Source: Tragulus kanchil
Taxonomy: Eukaryota; Chordata; Mammalia; Artiodactyla; Tragulidae
NCBI GenBank assembly: GCA_022376925.1
Contig: JAIOJX010000026.1
Location: 204,506,900-204,570,899 of the forward strand
DNA: 64,000 nucleotides
Reading direction: 5' to 3'
In this document: positions 45,029-55,548 of the stretch, in pieces
Numbering within the stretch: the stretch's first letter is position 1
Layout of the letters: each line of letters starts with the position of its first letter
Notes under the pieces: generated by a model
Databases searched by the model: none
What the model was told of the DNA's origin: nothing
The model's input: only the letters and a program-made list of their open reading frames with translations
Made by a program: the position numbers and the translations under genes

Positions 45029-45137
45029 TCACGGTTTTTTTTATCCATGGTTTCGGAAAGCTCTTAAATATATAGTGTCAGGAAAAATATTTAGCTCCCA
45101 TTCAGAAAGTGCAAATCTGTTTCCTGAAGCACATTAA
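44106..45137 (+). CDS. TAAR3: Trace amine-associated receptor 3, complete CDS
   Basis: Olfactory class A GPCR; mouse TAAR3 responds to primary amines such as isoamylamine and signals through Golf in TAAR-expressing sensory neurons. 343 aa, the same length as mouse TAAR3 and closely alike from start to the NLFPEAH end. Motifs: N-terminal Cys pair (C13, C21), sequon at N18, C97 (ECL1) and C104 (TM3), amine-binding D111 (3.32), DRF in place of DRY, CWLPCF in TM6, NSTCNPLIH in TM7 (His for Tyr of NPxxY, as in mouse) and YPWF. Human TAAR3 is a pseudogene; this one is open. The start is fixed by the conserved Met-Asp-Leu and by copies identical upstream. An AATAAA overlaps the stop codon (45136-45141). 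A BovB fragment starts about 260 bp downstream. Confidence 0.97.
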   Translation: MDLAYIPEDLSSCPKFGNKSCPPTNRHFHIRVIMYSVMIGAMFITIFGNLVIIISISHFKQLHSPTNFLILSMATTDFLLGLVIMPYSMVRSVESCWYFGDGFCKFHTSFDMMLSLASIFHLCSIAIDRFYAVCYPLHYTTTMTTSMIKRLLAFCWSVPALFSFGLVLSKANVSGMQSYAILVACFNFCALAFNKFWGTILFTTCFFTPGSIMVGIYGKIFIVSKRHARVISNKPENTKGEGRTNLSKKKDRKAAKTLGIVMGVFLACWLPCFLAVLIDPYLGYSTPMIVLDILVWLGYFNSTCNPLIHGFFYPWFRKALKYIVSGKIFSSHSESANLFPEAH

Positions 45138-45141
45138 TAAA
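45136..45141 (+). terminator. AATAAA poly(A)-signal hexamer overlapping the TAAR3 stop
   Basis: The stop codon TAA (45135-45137) is read on as TTAATAAAAAG. Another AATAAA lies at 45388-45393 and is better placed for a normal 3' UTR. Confidence 0.4.
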
Positions 45142-45395
45142 AAGACCATCACAAGTGAAGAGAGTATTAAAAATGGCAGGTATTATTTTGACCTGAAGCA
45201 TGTATCTTACATCCCCAGATCACTGCAAATATTGTTTTATTAAATTTTGGTAATTCTAGACTCAAGTGTAACTTGATAATACAATTTAAACATATAGGCT
45301 CAGTTTGTGTCTTGAAGCATAATATTCAGTAAGGACTAATTCCTTCATTACAGGTTTTACTCTCTGTACTTGTTACATGTGTCATTGAATAAACA

Positions 45396-45937
45396 GACAC
45401 TTGTTCCTTGGAAGGAAAGCTATGACAACTTAGACAGCATATTAAAAAGTGGAGACATTACTTTGCCAACAAAGGTCCGTATAGCCAAAGCTATAGTTTT
45501 TCCAGTAGTCAGGTACAGATGTGAGAGGTGGACCATAAAGAAGGTTGTGTGCTGAAGAATTGTTGCTTTTCAGTTGTGGTGCTGGAAAAGACTCTTGAGA
45601 GCCCCTTGGACTGCAAGATTAAACCAGTCAATCCTAAAGGAAATCAACCCTGAGTATTCATTGGAAGGACTGATGCTGAAACTGAAGTTCAAATACTTTG
45701 CCCATCTCATGCGAAGAACTGATTCTTGAGGAAAAATTCTGATATTGGGAAAGACTGAGGGCACGAGGAGAAGCAGCCGACAGAGGAGGAGGTGGTTGGA
45801 GAGCATCATTGACTCAGTGAACATGAGCTTGAACGTACTCTGGGAGACAGCGAAAGACAGGCAAGCCTTGTGTGCTGGAGTCCATCGGGCTGCAGACTCA
45901 GACATGATTTAGAGACTGAACTACAATTGTTGGTAGA
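45396..45937 (+). mobile_element. BovB (RTE) LINE 3' fragment
   Basis: Matches the end of the BovB ORF and its tail in order: GACATTACTTTGCCAACAAA, GGTCCGTATAGCCAAAGCTA, TGGTGCTGGAAAAGACTCTT, TTCATTGGAAGGACTGATGC, then a GGTTGGAGAGCATCATTGAC block. Frames are broken by indels and stops (for example after 45555), so it is inactive. BovB is the RTE element known for horizontal spread between squamates and ruminants. ORFs on both strands here are not host genes. Confidence 0.93.
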
Positions 45938-45954
45938 AAATCAAACCCCAAAAA

Positions 45955-46273
45955 CGAAGGGGAAGGGAGAACAAACTTATCTAAAAAAAAGGATCGGAAA
46001 GCAGCTAAGACCCTGGGCATAGTAATGGGAGTGTTTCTAGCTTGCTGGTTGCCTTGTTTTCTTGCTGTTTTGATTGACCCATATCTAGGCTACTCCACTC
46101 CCATGATAGTACTTGATATTTTAGTGTGGCTTGGGTACTTCAACTCCACTTGCAATCCCCTCATTCACGGTTTTTTTTATCCATGGTTTCGGAAAGCTCT
46201 TAAATATATAGTGTCAGGAAAAATATTTAGCTCCCATTCAGAAAGTGCAAATCTGTTTCCTGAAGCACATTAA
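45955..46273 (+). pseudogene. TAAR3: False partial copy 3 of TAAR3 (C-terminal third)
   Basis: Repeats the TAAR3 ICL3-to-stop region (equivalent to 44818-45137), entered from BovB sequence with no start or upstream receptor part. Generated by duplication Q. The 82-codon frame from 46025 starts at an internal TM6 Met. Confidence 0.93.
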
Positions 46274-46531
46274 TAAAAAGACCATCACAAGTGAAGAGAG
46301 TATTAAAAATGGCAGGTATTATTTTGACCTGAAGCATGTATCTTACATCCCCAGATCACTGCAAATATTGTTTTATTAAATTTTGGTAATTCTAGACTCA
46401 AGTGTAACTTGATAATACAATTTAAACATATAGGCTCAGTTTGTGTCTTGAAGCATAATATTCAGTAAGGACTAATTCCTTCATTACAGGTTTTACTCTC
46501 TGTACTTGTTACATGTGTCATTGAATAAACA

Positions 46532-47073
46532 GACACTTGTTCCTTGGAAGGAAAGCTATGACAACTTAGACAGCATATTAAAAAGTGGAGACATTACTTT
46601 GCCAACAAAGGTCCGTATAGCCAAAGCTATAGTTTTTCCAGTAGTCAGGTACAGATGTGAGAGGTGGACCATAAAGAAGGTTGTGTGCTGAAGAATTGTT
46701 GCTTTTCAGTTGTGGTGCTGGAAAAGACTCTTGAGAGCCCCTTGGACTGCAAGATTAAACCAGTCAATCCTAAAGGAAATCAACCCTGAGTATTCATTGG
46801 AAGGACTGATGCTGAAACTGAAGTTCAAATACTTTGCCCATCTCATGCGAAGAACTGATTCTTGAGGAAAAATTCTGATATTGGGAAAGACTGAGGGCAC
46901 GAGGAGAAGCAGCCGACAGAGGAGGAGGTGGTTGGAGAGCATCATTGACTCAGTGAACATGAGCTTGAACGTACTCTGGGAGACAGCGAAAGACAGGCAA
47001 GCCTTGTGTGCTGGAGTCCATCGGGCTGCAGACTCAGACATGATTTAGAGACTGAACTACAATTGTTGGTAGA
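46532..47073 (+). mobile_element. BovB LINE fragment, duplicate of 45396-45937
   Basis: Carried by duplication Q; identical in the encoded fragments. Confidence 0.93.
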
Positions 47074-47303
47074 AAATCAAGTGTGCATAATAAATGTGTA
47101 ATTGGTAACAAATGAATATTTTTATAGAGTATTTACTAACCCAGTCTGACTTCTGGCATTGAAATGAACATTTTAGGCTGTGTCCAGGAAGAGACATTAC
47201 GTTGTGAGAAGCATGGCCTAGATCATTCTTCCTGAGAGTCTCACAAGATCGTGGACATGACCCTATTATCCCTTCACAGATGAGGACATTAAAACTGACT
47301 TGT

Positions 47304-47579
47304 TGGGCTTCCCTGGTGGTCCAGTGGGTAAGAACACCGCCTTGCAGTGCAAGGGGTACCAGTTCGATTCCTGGCCTGGGAAGATCCCACGTGCCATGGA
47401 GCCGTTGGACCGATATATCCAACTACTGAGCCAGAGCTCTGGAGTACATGCGCCCAGAGCTGGTGCTCTGCAAGAAGAGAGGCCACTGCAATGGGAGGCC
47501 CACACAGGCCAAAGAACAAAGATGGATGGAAATAAATAAATGAAAGGTTAATATAAGTGGCCAAAAAAAAAAAAAAAAC
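47304..47579 (+). mobile_element. tRNA-Glu SINE (CHR/Bov type) with TSD
   Basis: GGGCTTCCCTGGTGGTCCAG head, GGAAGATCCCACGTGCCATG middle, AAATAAATAAATG and poly(A) tail. Flanked by CTGACTTGT at 47295-47303 and 47580-47588. Confidence 0.9.
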
Positions 47580-47606
47580 CTGACTTGTCATCCCTCCTTC
47601 AGTAGT

Positions 47607-47640
47607 ATGTATATACATATATATATATGTATATATATAT
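47607..47640. repeat. (TA)n-rich microsatellite
   Basis: ATGTATATACATATATATAT-type alternating run. Confidence 0.8.
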
Positions 47641-47810
47641 CACACATCCAGTGATTCTTATGCTACATTGGGCTTCCTCTAGTTTTTAAGTCTTTTTTTT
47701 TTTTTAATTCTTTATTTTAAAGATTTTACAGAGTTTTGTTGTTCACCCACATGTATGTTCCCAGATCATTCATATGCATATCCCTGTTCTCCTCCACCCA
47801 CCTAGTTTAG

Positions 47811-48113
47811 TTTTTTTTTTTTTTTTTAGGGGGGGTGGGGAGGGAGGGGGGCGGGCGGGTCACTTCTATTGGTCTTTCTCATTTATTCAGTTTCATCCAT
47901 CTTTGTTCTTTGGCCCGTGTGGGCCTCCCATCACAGCGGCCTCTGCTGTGGCAGAGCACCGGCCCTGGGCGCATGCGCTCCAGAGCTCCGGCTCGGTAAT
48001 TGGACACATCGGTCCAGCCACTCCGGGGCACGTGGGATCTCAGGCCAGGGATCGAACTGGCGTCCCCTGCACTGCAAGGCGGTGTCCCTTCCCACTGGAC
48101 CACCAGGGAAGCC
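47811..48113 (-). mobile_element. tRNA-Glu SINE, reverse orientation, with TSD
   Basis: Poly(T), a striking G-rich stretch (47829-47860), TTTGGCCCGTGTGGGCCTCC, ending CTGGACCACCAGGGAAGCC. Flanked by CTAGTTTAG at 47802-47810 and 48114-48122. It lies opposite in orientation to the SINE at 47304-47579. ORFs across it are SINE sequence. Confidence 0.9.
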
Positions 48114-48179
48114 CTAGTTTAGTTTGTAAGTCTTAATTGTTTCTCTATTTCTGAACTATTTCTTTACTATAAAAATTCA

Positions 48180-48215
48180 TGGTGTGTGTGTGTGTGTGTG
48201 TACGTGTGTGTATGT
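48180..48215. repeat. (GT)n microsatellite
   Basis: GGTGTGTGTGTGTGTGTGTG followed by TACGTGTGTGTATG. Confidence 0.85.
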
Positions 48216-48502
48216 TTTAGAGAAAAAAATATTCATGACACTTGTTAAGGACAAAGGAAAGCTACTATAACAGACTTTTCATCGTAAAGGAGAGAGATTG
48301 CACTCAATTCCAACAAGGTCAGGTGAGGACTTGTTCCCAGGGTACTGGGTTTCGAGTAGTGTATGGAAAATTACTAAGAGGATATGTCAGAGTCAAGGAG
48401 GATTCTTGCTAGACCAACTCATCAGGATTCTTGCTGAAGGCAGACCAGAGTGATAAGATAGTGCGGCTAGTCAGATACCAAGGGTGGGGGATGTTTGCTA
48501 AA
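48216..48502. other. Unique intergenic stretch, no gene seen
   Basis: No recognised element or coding potential between the microsatellite and duplication R. Confidence 0.45.
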
Positions 48503-50622
48503 CTGACTTAGCAGAATTTTTGCTCAGTCTACAGTCTACCATGGCAAAGAGGGAAGTTCAAGTTTGGTCCAGTCAAGCAGAGGAATCATAGAAGCTTGAT
48601 TAAAATTTAGTCAAAGGAGAGAGTCTTTGTACTCTGTGTGCGTGTGTGTGTGCCCACATTCTTCTTATGAAAGAAGCATTAGGGACTTTCAAAGTGGGGA
48701 GGGAGCATTGTAGGGATGGCCAGCTTTAGTGTGTGGAACATTGGCATGTGATTATTAGACTGTACATATAAATCTATCTGAATATAATCTACAATCTATT
48801 AGAATAGACTTAGCTAGCTGCATGAAATATACAGCCATGAGGCTCTAGGAAAAATGTCCATATTCACCGAGATAGAGACTGGATACTTAGTAAAGGATGT
48901 GGATATTTATTTAGAATTGATCCTCAACATATACCTCTCCTTCCACCATGATAGCTAGTGTTCTTGCCTCCTATTTCACAGCTCTCCAATCTACTCTGCA
49001 CAGTTATCCCAAGTTGACATTTTCCTTTTGAATACCTTTACATCGTTTCTGTGCTGAATCCCTTCTATTTGCCCAAGCCTTCTCCACAAGCTCAGTGTAG
49101 GAAGCACAGGTTTGGATTAGGATTTACAAGGTCTCTTGCTCTGGGTGTCCTATAAATGGCATTTTACCAACAGGAAACACCTGCAGGAAATGTGATGGTG
49201 GAAGGAGGGGAAATTAAGGTGCTTAACCCAGGACACCTCCCTGACAAGTTGCCCTGGGATTGAGTCTTTCAGGAAAGGCCATTTGGAGTCCTTCTCCATA
49301 CAGCCAACCTCTAGCACTCCTGGAAGCACACCTGTGCCCTGTCAATTTGGCCCAGTTAAGGAAGTGGTCCCATGCTCAGTCATGTCTGCCTATTTAAAAC
49401 CCTATGGGGCTTCCCTGGTGGTCCAGTGGGTAAGGACACCGTCTTGCAGTGCAAGGGGTGCCGGTTTGACCCCTGGCCTGGGAAGATCCCACGTGCCGCG
49501 GAGCGGCTGGACCGATGTGTCCAATTACTGACCCAGAGCACTGGAGCCGGTGCTCTGGGGTCACCCTGACTTAGCAGAATTTTTGCTCAGTCTACAGTCT
49601 ACCATGGCAAAGAGGGAAGTTCAAGTTTGGTCCAGTCAAGCAGAGGAATCATAGAAGCTTGATTAAAATTTAGTCAAAGGAGAGAGTCTTTGTACTCTGT
49701 GTGCGTGTGTGTGTGCCCACATTCTTCTTATGAAAGAAGCATTAGGGACTTTCAAAGTGGGGAGGGAGCATTGTAGGGATGGCCAGCTTTAGTGTGTGGA
49801 ACATTGGCATGTGATTATTAGACTGTACATATAAATCTATCTGAATATAATCTACAATCTATTAGAATAGACTTAGCTAGCTGCATGAAATATACAGCCA
49901 TGAGGCTCTAGGAAAAATGTCCATATTCACCGAGATAGAGACTGGATACTTAGTAAAGGATGTGGATATTTATTTAGAATTGATCCTCAACATATACCTC
50001 TCCTTCCACCATGATAGCTAGTGTTCTTGCCTCCTATTTCACAGCTCTCCAATCTACTCTGCACAGTTATCCCAAGTTGACATTTTCCTTTTGAATACCT
50101 TTACATCGTTTCTGTGCTGAATCCCTTCTATTTGCCCAAGCCTTCTCCACAAGCTCAGTGTAGGAAGCACAGGTTTGGATTAGGATTTACAAGGTCTCTT
50201 GCTCTGGGTGTCCTATAAATGGCATTTTACCAACAGGAAACACCTGCAGGAAATGTGATGGTGGAAGGAGGGGAAATTAAGGTGCTTAACCCAGGACACC
50301 TCCCTGACAAGTTGCCCTGGGATTGAGTCTTTCAGGAAAGGCCATTTGGAGTCCTTCTCCATACAGCCAACCTCTAGCACTCCTGGAAGCACACCTGTGC
50401 CCTGTCAATTTGGCCCAGTTAAGGAAGTGGTCCCATGCTCAGTCATGTCTGCCTATTTAAAACCCTATGGGGCTTCCCTGGTGGTCCAGTGGGTAAGGAC
50501 ACCGTCTTGCAGTGCAAGGGGTGCCGGTTTGACCCCTGGCCTGGGAAGATCCCACGTGCCGCGGAGCGGCTGGACCGATGTGTCCAATTACTGAGCCAGA
50601 GCTCTGGAGCCGGTGCTCTGGG
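48503..50622. repeat. Tandem duplication R (about 1.06 kb x2), probable assembly artefact
   Basis: 48503-49559 is repeated at 49566-50622 (offset 1063). Copy 1 breaks inside a SINE, so the SINE is truncated in copy 1 and complete in copy 2. Near the break copy 1 has extra mismatches (GACCCAGAGCACTGG versus GAGCCAGAGCTCTGG), the usual low-quality edge. Confidence 0.92.
49406..49559 (+). mobile_element. tRNA-Glu SINE, truncated duplicate
   Basis: First half of the SINE seen in full at 50469-50780; cut by the duplication R junction, not by biology. Confidence 0.85.
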
Positions 50623-50830
50623 ACAACAGAGGTCACTATGATGGGAGGTCCACACGGGCCAAATAACAAAGATGGGTGAAAATACACAAATGAAAGACCA
50701 ATAGAATAGCCCGCCCACCCCCTCCCTCCCCACCACACCCCCCAAAAAAATTAAAAAAAAAAAATCTTTTAAAAAAAAACAAACCCTATGAACTATGATC
50801 CACCAGGCTCCTCTGTCCGTAGGATTCTCC
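50434..50830 (-). mobile_element. Bov-tA fragment split by a younger SINE
   Basis: 50434-50468 (CATGCTCAGTCATGTCTGCC ...) and 50791-50830 (ATGATCCACCAGGCTCCTCT ...) together form a reverse Bov-tA piece interrupted by the SINE at 50469-50780. Confidence 0.7.
50469..50780 (+). mobile_element. tRNA-Glu SINE inserted in a Bov-tA
   Basis: Complete SINE from GGGGCTTCCCTGGTGGTCCA to a long A-rich tail with a C-rich patch (50708-50742). Flanked by the target-site duplication AAACCCTATG (50459-50468 and 50781-50790). Confidence 0.88.
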
Positions 50831-51056
50831 TGCTATTGCTGTCCCTGCGTATTAGAATTTTCTATTCTTTAAATGCTGCCTACATCTTTGTAGATAGTTT
50901 TTTTCTCTCTCTCTTTTTTTTTTTTTATTGAACTTCCTCAATCATCCAGGCTGATTTCACCATCTGTTTTCTGTTGGGCCAAGGACGAATGTAGTTTTTT
51001 ATTGTTTTGAGATAAAATTTTGAAACTCTCCCCAAAGACATCAGGTCTGTATAAAC
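50831..51056. other. Unique intergenic stretch
   Basis: Contains a pyrimidine-rich run about 50900-50928; no gene seen. Confidence 0.4.
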
Positions 51057-53187
51057 CTGACTTGGCCTTCCTTCGTGTTTCTACATTAGTCACTCTTCTG
51101 ATGTCTACCCTTCTCTAAAGGAGTCATTGGCCACCCAGTAAGTCATTTCCCCTCATTGGCTTTTCACCCTCATCCTCCACTTGGCAAATTTCTTTTCCTT
51201 TTGAAGATCAGTTTTCATCTCTAGATTTCTGGTGTCCTTTTTGTATATAAAAAATGTTGTTCAAGATAATTTTGACTTTTATAATTAGTATTTCATTTAG
51301 AAAATAATATTGAAGCACTTAGTTCTTTTAAAATTTATTTAACATAATTTCTATTGAACTTTATTTTATTGAGAATATAAATGATCCTACATTTAGTAAA
51401 TTTTAACAGCATTTTTTAAGGGGCAGTTAGAACGTTAGACAATTGAATTTCCTTAATATTTTATTTTCATTTATCAAATTAAGATTTCAATTTGTCAGAC
51501 ATACATACAACATACCCTAGCACTTGAATAACTCTTGTAAATTTAATTAATTATAAATACGGTAAGCTTAGCAAACCTTACTTGTTCCTCTCAACTTAAA
51601 AATCATGTCTAAATCAATAATTTAATGACATAGTTTAAGTGGGAATCATAAAGCTATTGTTAATTCTGTTAAACATTACAAATACTGAAAATGACAAATG
51701 TGCAAAGATAAATTTCAAACTGAACACAAAATATATTAATACTATATGTTTGATTTGCTTCATCTAGCTGGGAAGAAATTTCTGAAGAGAAGAATGAATC
51801 CAGATGAGTGTGCAAAGAAAACAGTATTTTCCAACCATTCCTATTCATTTTATGAAGAAAATCTTTAAAGGCTATTAAAGTTAATTTTTACTAGTTAATT
51901 TAAACATAGATAACTTGATTCTATGTTTTATAAATTAGCTTTGATACCCTCTGAGCTTCGAGGTTAAAATATAACAGTCTGTGGCTTGAGGAATGATAAA
52001 ATTATCATCATAAAGTCCCTGAAACTTAGTGTTTGGAACTATGGTGCACTAACGGATACACCTTCCCCCAGTGATTATGAAAATACCCATATGATTTTAT
52101 GGAAGTGATTTTTGTTCGGGCTTGGAAAATTGTAGACTTACAGCACTGACTTGGCCTTCCTTCGTGTTTCTACATTAGTCACTCTTCTGATGTCTACCCT
52201 TCTCTAAAGGAGTCATTGGCCACCCAGTAAGTCATTTCCCCTCATTGGCTTTTCACCCTCATCCTCCACTTGGCAAATTTCTTTTCCTTTTGAAGATCAG
52301 TTTTCATCTCTAGATTTCTGGTGTCCTTTTTGTATATAAAAAATGTTGTTCAAGATAATTTTGACTTTTATAATTAGTATTTCATTTAGAAAATAATATT
52401 GAAGCACTTAGTTCTTTTAAAATTTATTTAACATAATTTCTATTGAACTTTATTTTATTGAGAATATAAATGATCCTACATTTAGTAAATTTTAACAGCA
52501 TTTTTTAAGGGGCAGTTAGAACGTTAGACAATTGAATTTCCTTAATATTTTATTTTCATTTATCAAATTAAGATTTCAATTTGTCAGACATACATACAAC
52601 ATACCCTAGCACTTGAATAACTCTTGTAAATTTAATTAATTATAAATACGGTAAGCTTAGCAAACCTTACTTGTTCCTCTCAACTTAAAAATCATGTCTA
52701 AATCAATAATTTAATGACATAGTTTAAGTGGGAATCATAAAGCTATTGTTAATTCTGTTAAACATTACAAATACTGAAAATGACAAATGTGCAAAGATAA
52801 ATTTCAAACTGAACACAAAATATATTAATACTATATGTTTGATTTGCTTCATCTAGCTGGGAAGAAATTTCTGAAGAGAAGAATGAATCCAGATGAGTGT
52901 GCAAAGAAAACAGTATTTTCCAACCATTCCTATTCATTTTATGAAGAAAATCTTTAAAGGCTATTAAAGTTAATTTTTACTAGTTAATTTAAACATAGAT
53001 AACTTGATTCTATGTTTTATAAATTAGCTTTGATACCCTCTGAGCTTCGAGGTTAAAATATAACAGTCTGTGGCTTGAGGAATGATAAAATTATCATCAT
53101 AAAGTCCCTGAAACTTAGTGTTTGGAACTATGGTGCACTAACGGATACACCTTCCCCCAGTGATTATGAAAATACCCATATGATGAT
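51057..53187. repeat. Tandem duplication S (about 1.04 kb x2), probable assembly artefact
   Basis: 51057-52098 is repeated at 52146-53187 (offset 1089). Copy 1's tail 52099-52149 is a shortened version of 53188-53275: it keeps ATGGAAGTG, GATTTTTGTTCGGGCTTGGA and the following bases but lacks about 40 bp in between. No gene or recognised repeat inside. Confidence 0.92.
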
Positions 53188-53275
53188 GGAAGTGTTGCCT
53201 CTACACTTGGTTTTTTTGAGACATGTTTCTTACTGATTTTTGTTCGGGCTTGGAAAATTGTAGACTTACAGCACT

Positions 53276-53917
53276 GCATTGTGAATGCATATCACTGACT
53301 TGTACATGGCAGCAAAAGAAAAAGATATAAATTAGTCAGATATTCACAGGAATTAAAGAACTCATTGTTTGAAAACATCTAGCACTTGCTATTGAGTATA
53401 GTGAACATTTGTTAGATTTTAATGAAACTCCTTCCATCCTTCTTCCCTCCCACTTTCCCCTCTCTCATCTATTCCCCTCCACTTTGGCCTCGTGTGAGGC
53501 TAGCTCATGGTGCCCCTCTGAAGTCGTGGGAATGACAGCACATAACTGATTCATTCTCCCAAAGCCAATTCTCTGGTGACTTGACGCAGTGTTTCTGTGG
53601 ACAACACACTGAAGCTGTTAAAGAACATACCTGAAAAAGCAGAACACGGGTAATGCAGCCTCAGGAGGCATATTTTGTGTATAAATACTAGTGACAATAC
53701 AGCTTACCATGAGCCTACCAATAAGACCTCAGGCCTAAGTGTCTTTTCCGGGGGAAGATTAGCAGGGAAGAGAGTGATGAAGCATTTGTATGGTAAGAAA
53801 ACTTAGCACAACGAATAAACTACATTTCAATGATTTTTAGCTCCAAATTACAAATTAGCCAAATAAATTCTAATAAGCTAAAAGAGAATATCTTAAAAGA
53901 GAGAAAATATCAGATGT
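53276..53917. other. Unique intergenic stretch, no gene seen
   Basis: C/T-rich patch at about 53430-53478; otherwise featureless. Confidence 0.45.
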
Positions 53918-53928
53918 ATGTATTTATG

Positions 53929-53998
<70 letters not shown>
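53918..53998. repeat. Compound (TA)n(TG)n microsatellite
   Basis: Alternating TA run (about 53928-53958) followed by about 19 TG units. The ORF across it is low-complexity and not a gene. Confidence 0.92.
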
Positions 53999-55119
53999 TA
54001 TTTCAGGTTGAAAGGAGCCACATTTAAAATATTAATCTATGAAATCTATAAAAGCATGAGATCTATAAATCTGGATCATTTTTGAAAATCACTGATATTC
54101 TAAAGAGGCAGCTCTGAAGGCCCACAGCAGTTCTCCTCACATCTGATACACAGGTAATCTCTACTATGTAGGAAATTATTATTTGAGTGAGATATCGCAA
54201 AGTTGGATAAGATCATTGTTTTCAGAAAAATAGTCTCAGAGGTGGAGTGAGTGAGCTACATAACCAGTAAGAGGAGAAAAATCACTCCTGATAGCCAGTG
54301 TAATGATTTTTCTCCTTATTTTTTACATTTTATTTGCAACATATTAGTGAGCTGGTTGGATGTTTTCCTTCATATTTGAGGATAATTACATTATAATTAA
54401 TTATTATTATTAATATTAATTACATTAATAGAATTCAGAGGGACTTTTGCATTTTAAAAATCATTATTTCAGAGTCCTTGTGTCTATATATCTATTCTGT
54501 AATTTTTTCCCTGAAAGAATGAAATTTGAACTAAAAATAATAGAAGTTTTGCCCCTCTGCAGAACTACTATCCTTCTGGTAGAATTAACAATTTTCTATG
54601 CTTTCCTTAGGTCATTGTTTGCTAATGGGTCATTAATTTGATCCTTTTTTGAAATGTCATTGATAAAACAGCAACAACAGCCAAAACAATGTCCCATAAT
54701 AAAATTCAGATGCCATAAGAAGACATTAAAAAAACATTAAAAATTACTGTTATTAAAAATTCTGGAGGTGAATCTTCAAAGGAAAGAAACCTTCATTTTG
54801 GTAAGCTTTTAAATAAACAAAATCCCAAATTCATTTAATTTCATAATAGTTTCCTTTATTTTTTGACAATTTCATTTTTTACTAAAGCAGTAGACCAGTA
54901 GTCATACTTGTATTTGCTGACTTACTTTGTTTGGCTAAGAGCTTAAGACAAAGGCTTAATTATCTGTAACATTACCTTAACAAATCTTCCATGTAATAAC
55001 TTTTAAAATAAATACGTGTCATATTCTATCCTTTTGTCTTAATATAATACTTAAATGTTGAAATATTTCTCAATATACACAACCATTCATCAAGAACATG
55101 AAACAATACTATTAATTTC

Positions 55120-55146
55120 TAACAGCTGTTTTATAACAGCTGTTTC
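55120..55146. promoter_or_regulatory. Paired CAGCTG E-boxes
   Basis: AACAGCTGTTTTAT occurs directly before a second AACAGCTGTTT, giving two identical palindromic E-boxes 15 bp apart between TAAR3 and TAAR4. Copy at +1200 by duplication T. Function unknown. Confidence 0.3.
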
Positions 55147-55331
55147 ATGTTTCAACCAAAAATAAATAAATAAGTAAATAAAATTCACTTTACAAATCTA
55201 GGAGATTAAATTTTATCAATCCTTTCAGGGATTAGGTTTTCAAATATTAAGCTTAAAACTCCAAAGATTACATCATGAAATATTGAAGAATACACTATTT
55301 TTTATTAGGAATACTATATTTATTATTTATG

Positions 55332-55548
55332 GGTGTGCTTACTCACTCAGTCATGCTCAGTTCTTTTTGTGACCCCATGGACTATACCCCACCAGGCTCT
55401 TCTCTTCATTTTTTTTCTTTTCAGGCAAGAACACTGGAGTGAGCTTCCATTTCCTCCTCCAAGGGATCTTCCTGACCCGGGGATTAAACCTGCTTCTCCT
55501 GTGTCTCCTGCCTTGCAGTCAGATTCTTTGAGCCATCAGGGAAGTCCA
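55332..55548 (-). mobile_element. Bov-tA SINE, reverse orientation
   Basis: ACTCACTCAGTCATGCTCAG, GACCCCATGGACTATACCCC, CTGACCCGGGGATTAAACCT, ending GAGCCATCAGGGAAGTCC. The 90-codon ORF is SINE sequence. Confidence 0.88.

Larger units (their letters stand above)
44813..47080. repeat. Tandem duplication Q (about 1.13 kb x2) over TAAR3 3' end and BovB
   Basis: 44813-45944 is repeated at 45952-47080 (offset 1136). The copy 2 start reads AAAAACGAAGGGGAAGG against AACACGAAGGGGGAAGG, again a noisy edge. 44813-45028 is shared with duplication P (three copies). Confidence 0.93.

Noticed and set aside
42862..46273. A recent biological amplification of TAAR3
   Set aside because: Copies are truncated at the same junctions as the general 1.1-kb duplication pattern, are identical in protein sequence, and only one is complete.
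45570..47041. 111-codon antisense ORFs
   Set aside because: Antisense of the decayed BovB fragment and its duplicate.
47774..48136. 120-codon ORF with a Gly-rich segment
   Set aside because: Reverse SINE plus a G-rich tail region; the TSD proves an insertion.
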